Source: Pseudomonadota bacterium (GTDB taxonomy: Bacteria; Pseudomonadota; Alphaproteobacteria; Caulobacterales; Caulobacteraceae). Taken from it: 5,785 bases of DNA. The position numbers were made by a program, and so were the translations under genes. Position 1 is the stretch's first letter. Each line of letters starts with the position of its first letter. The DNA lies in contig JAEZCL010000207.1 in the NCBI GenBank assembly GCA_023433585.1, positions 1 through 5,785 of the forward strand, given 5' to 3'. Below the pieces are notes generated by a model that saw nothing but the letters and a program-made list of their open reading frames with translations, searched no databases and was not told the origin of the DNA. Positions 5,570 through 5,785 of this stretch are shown one piece after another.

Positions 5570-5626
5570 CTCCTCCCCATCGCCGCCGGGCGATGGGGAC
5601 GGACAGACCGCGCCAGCGGTCAGGAG
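5570..5626. repeat. Intergenic hairpin repeat, copy A
   Basis: TCCCCATCGCC (5574-5584) pairs perfectly with GGCGATGGGGA (5589-5599) around a four-base loop. Next comes GACCGC (5606-5611) pairing with GCGGTC (5616-5621) around GCCA, and CTCCT (5570-5574) can close the whole with AGGAG (5622-5626). The CCTCCCCAT...ATGGGG style with a following GACCGCGC element resembles dispersed intergenic repeats I associate with Caulobacterales genomes; that assignment is from memory and unverified. Confidence 0.55.
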
Positions 5627-5701
5627 GGGGCGGCGCCGGCAGTCTGTGATTATCCCGCAAACACCCGGCCGCCCCCGCCTGGCGGCCTTCGGCCCGCCGG
5701 T

Positions 5702-5731
5702 CCTCCCCATCCGCCTTCGCAGATGGAGAGG
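5702..5731. repeat. Intergenic hairpin repeat, copy B
   Basis: CCTCCCCATC (5702-5711) pairs with GATGGAGAGG (5722-5731) with one mismatch. The first ten bases, TCCTCCCCAT at 5701-5710, exactly repeat 5571-5580 of copy A, which suggests the same repeat family with a degenerate right arm. Confidence 0.5.
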
Positions 5732-5752
5732 TGAACGCACCGCGCCCCCTCT

Positions 5753-5773
5753 CCCTCCCCTTCATGGGGAGGG
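5753..5773. repeat. Intergenic hairpin repeat, copy C near the window edge
   Basis: CCCTCCCC (5753-5760) pairs perfectly with GGGGAGGG (5766-5773) around a five-base loop. It is followed by GGGCCGCGCAGC, like the GACCGCGCCAGC that follows the hairpin in copy A, and the unit probably continues past the right edge. Confidence 0.5.
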
Positions 5774-5785
5774 GGGCCGCGCAGC

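Larger units (their letters stand above)
5270..5785. other. Gene-poor spacer upstream of the DUF418 pair
   Basis: There is no confident intact gene in these 516 bases. From left to right it holds the palindrome and AGGAGG in front of DUF418, the possible frameshifted plus-strand tail, the TGGTTCCCAT inverted repeat, an ambiguous coding-like patch at about 5465-5570, and the hairpin repeats. In that patch the minus strand reads SGTLKVVGVGEDEAVEMLVE, ending at a TAG at 5462, while the plus strand reads HEHFHRLILPDADNLQRPGM. Third-position GC does not separate the two strands, and neither reading has a clear start. The promoter of the DUF418 pair should lie here, but I see no consensus -35/-10 pair. 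Confidence 0.6.

Noticed and set aside
5462..5740. 92-residue minus-strand open frame ending MLVEITG
   Set aside because: Its first half is made of the hairpin repeats, and the last 30 residues compete with an equally plausible plus-strand reading; no ribosome site or family recognised.

Overview
The window is very GC-rich and every confident gene lies on the minus strand. Reading in the direction of transcription (right to left), it holds a repeat-rich spacer, two tandem DUF418/YeiB-type membrane protein genes, and then the operon for the membrane (F0) sector of an F-type ATP synthase: atpI, atpB (a), atpE (c), atpF' (b') and atpF (b, cut by the left window edge). A split b/b' pair, an F0 operon with no F1 genes next to atpI, the mitochondrial-type His/Glu arrangement in subunit a, a Caulobacter-type promoter and the strong GC3 bias all point to an alphaproteobacterium. 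Caulobacterales, perhaps Brevundimonas, is the best guess from protein style; that is an inference, not a search result.

Layout. 1-2487: the F0 operon. A credible housekeeping promoter lies at 2565-2591 in front of atpI. Two post-transcriptional features may help match output to the F0 stoichiometry of many c per one a, b and b'. The first is a leader before atpE with 26 consecutive bases lacking G in the mRNA. The second is a strong GC-rich hairpin between atpE and atpF'. 2488-2672: a short spacer with the promoter and overlapping hairpins that could end DUF418 transcription. 2673-5269: two paralogous multi-pass membrane proteins of the YeiB/DUF418 family, joined by an ATGA stop/start overlap and so probably translationally coupled. 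5270-5785: no confident gene. This stretch holds a perfect 19-bp palindrome just upstream of the first DUF418 start, a coding-like plus-strand segment that looks like the frameshifted tail of a lost gene, a 10-bp-arm inverted repeat, and two or three copies of a CCTCCCCAT-type hairpin repeat running off the right edge.

How the genes work together. AtpB, AtpE, AtpF and AtpF' build the proton channel, c-ring and peripheral stalk; AtpI/AtpZ is an accessory protein linked to assembly of the complex. The DUF418 pair has no established function and no proven link to ATP synthase; the link here is adjacency and shared strand only. I see no CRISPR array, tRNA, rRNA, insertion sequence or recognisable defence system. 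The core of the window is conserved housekeeping; the less ordinary material is in the non-coding joints and the right-hand 500 bases.
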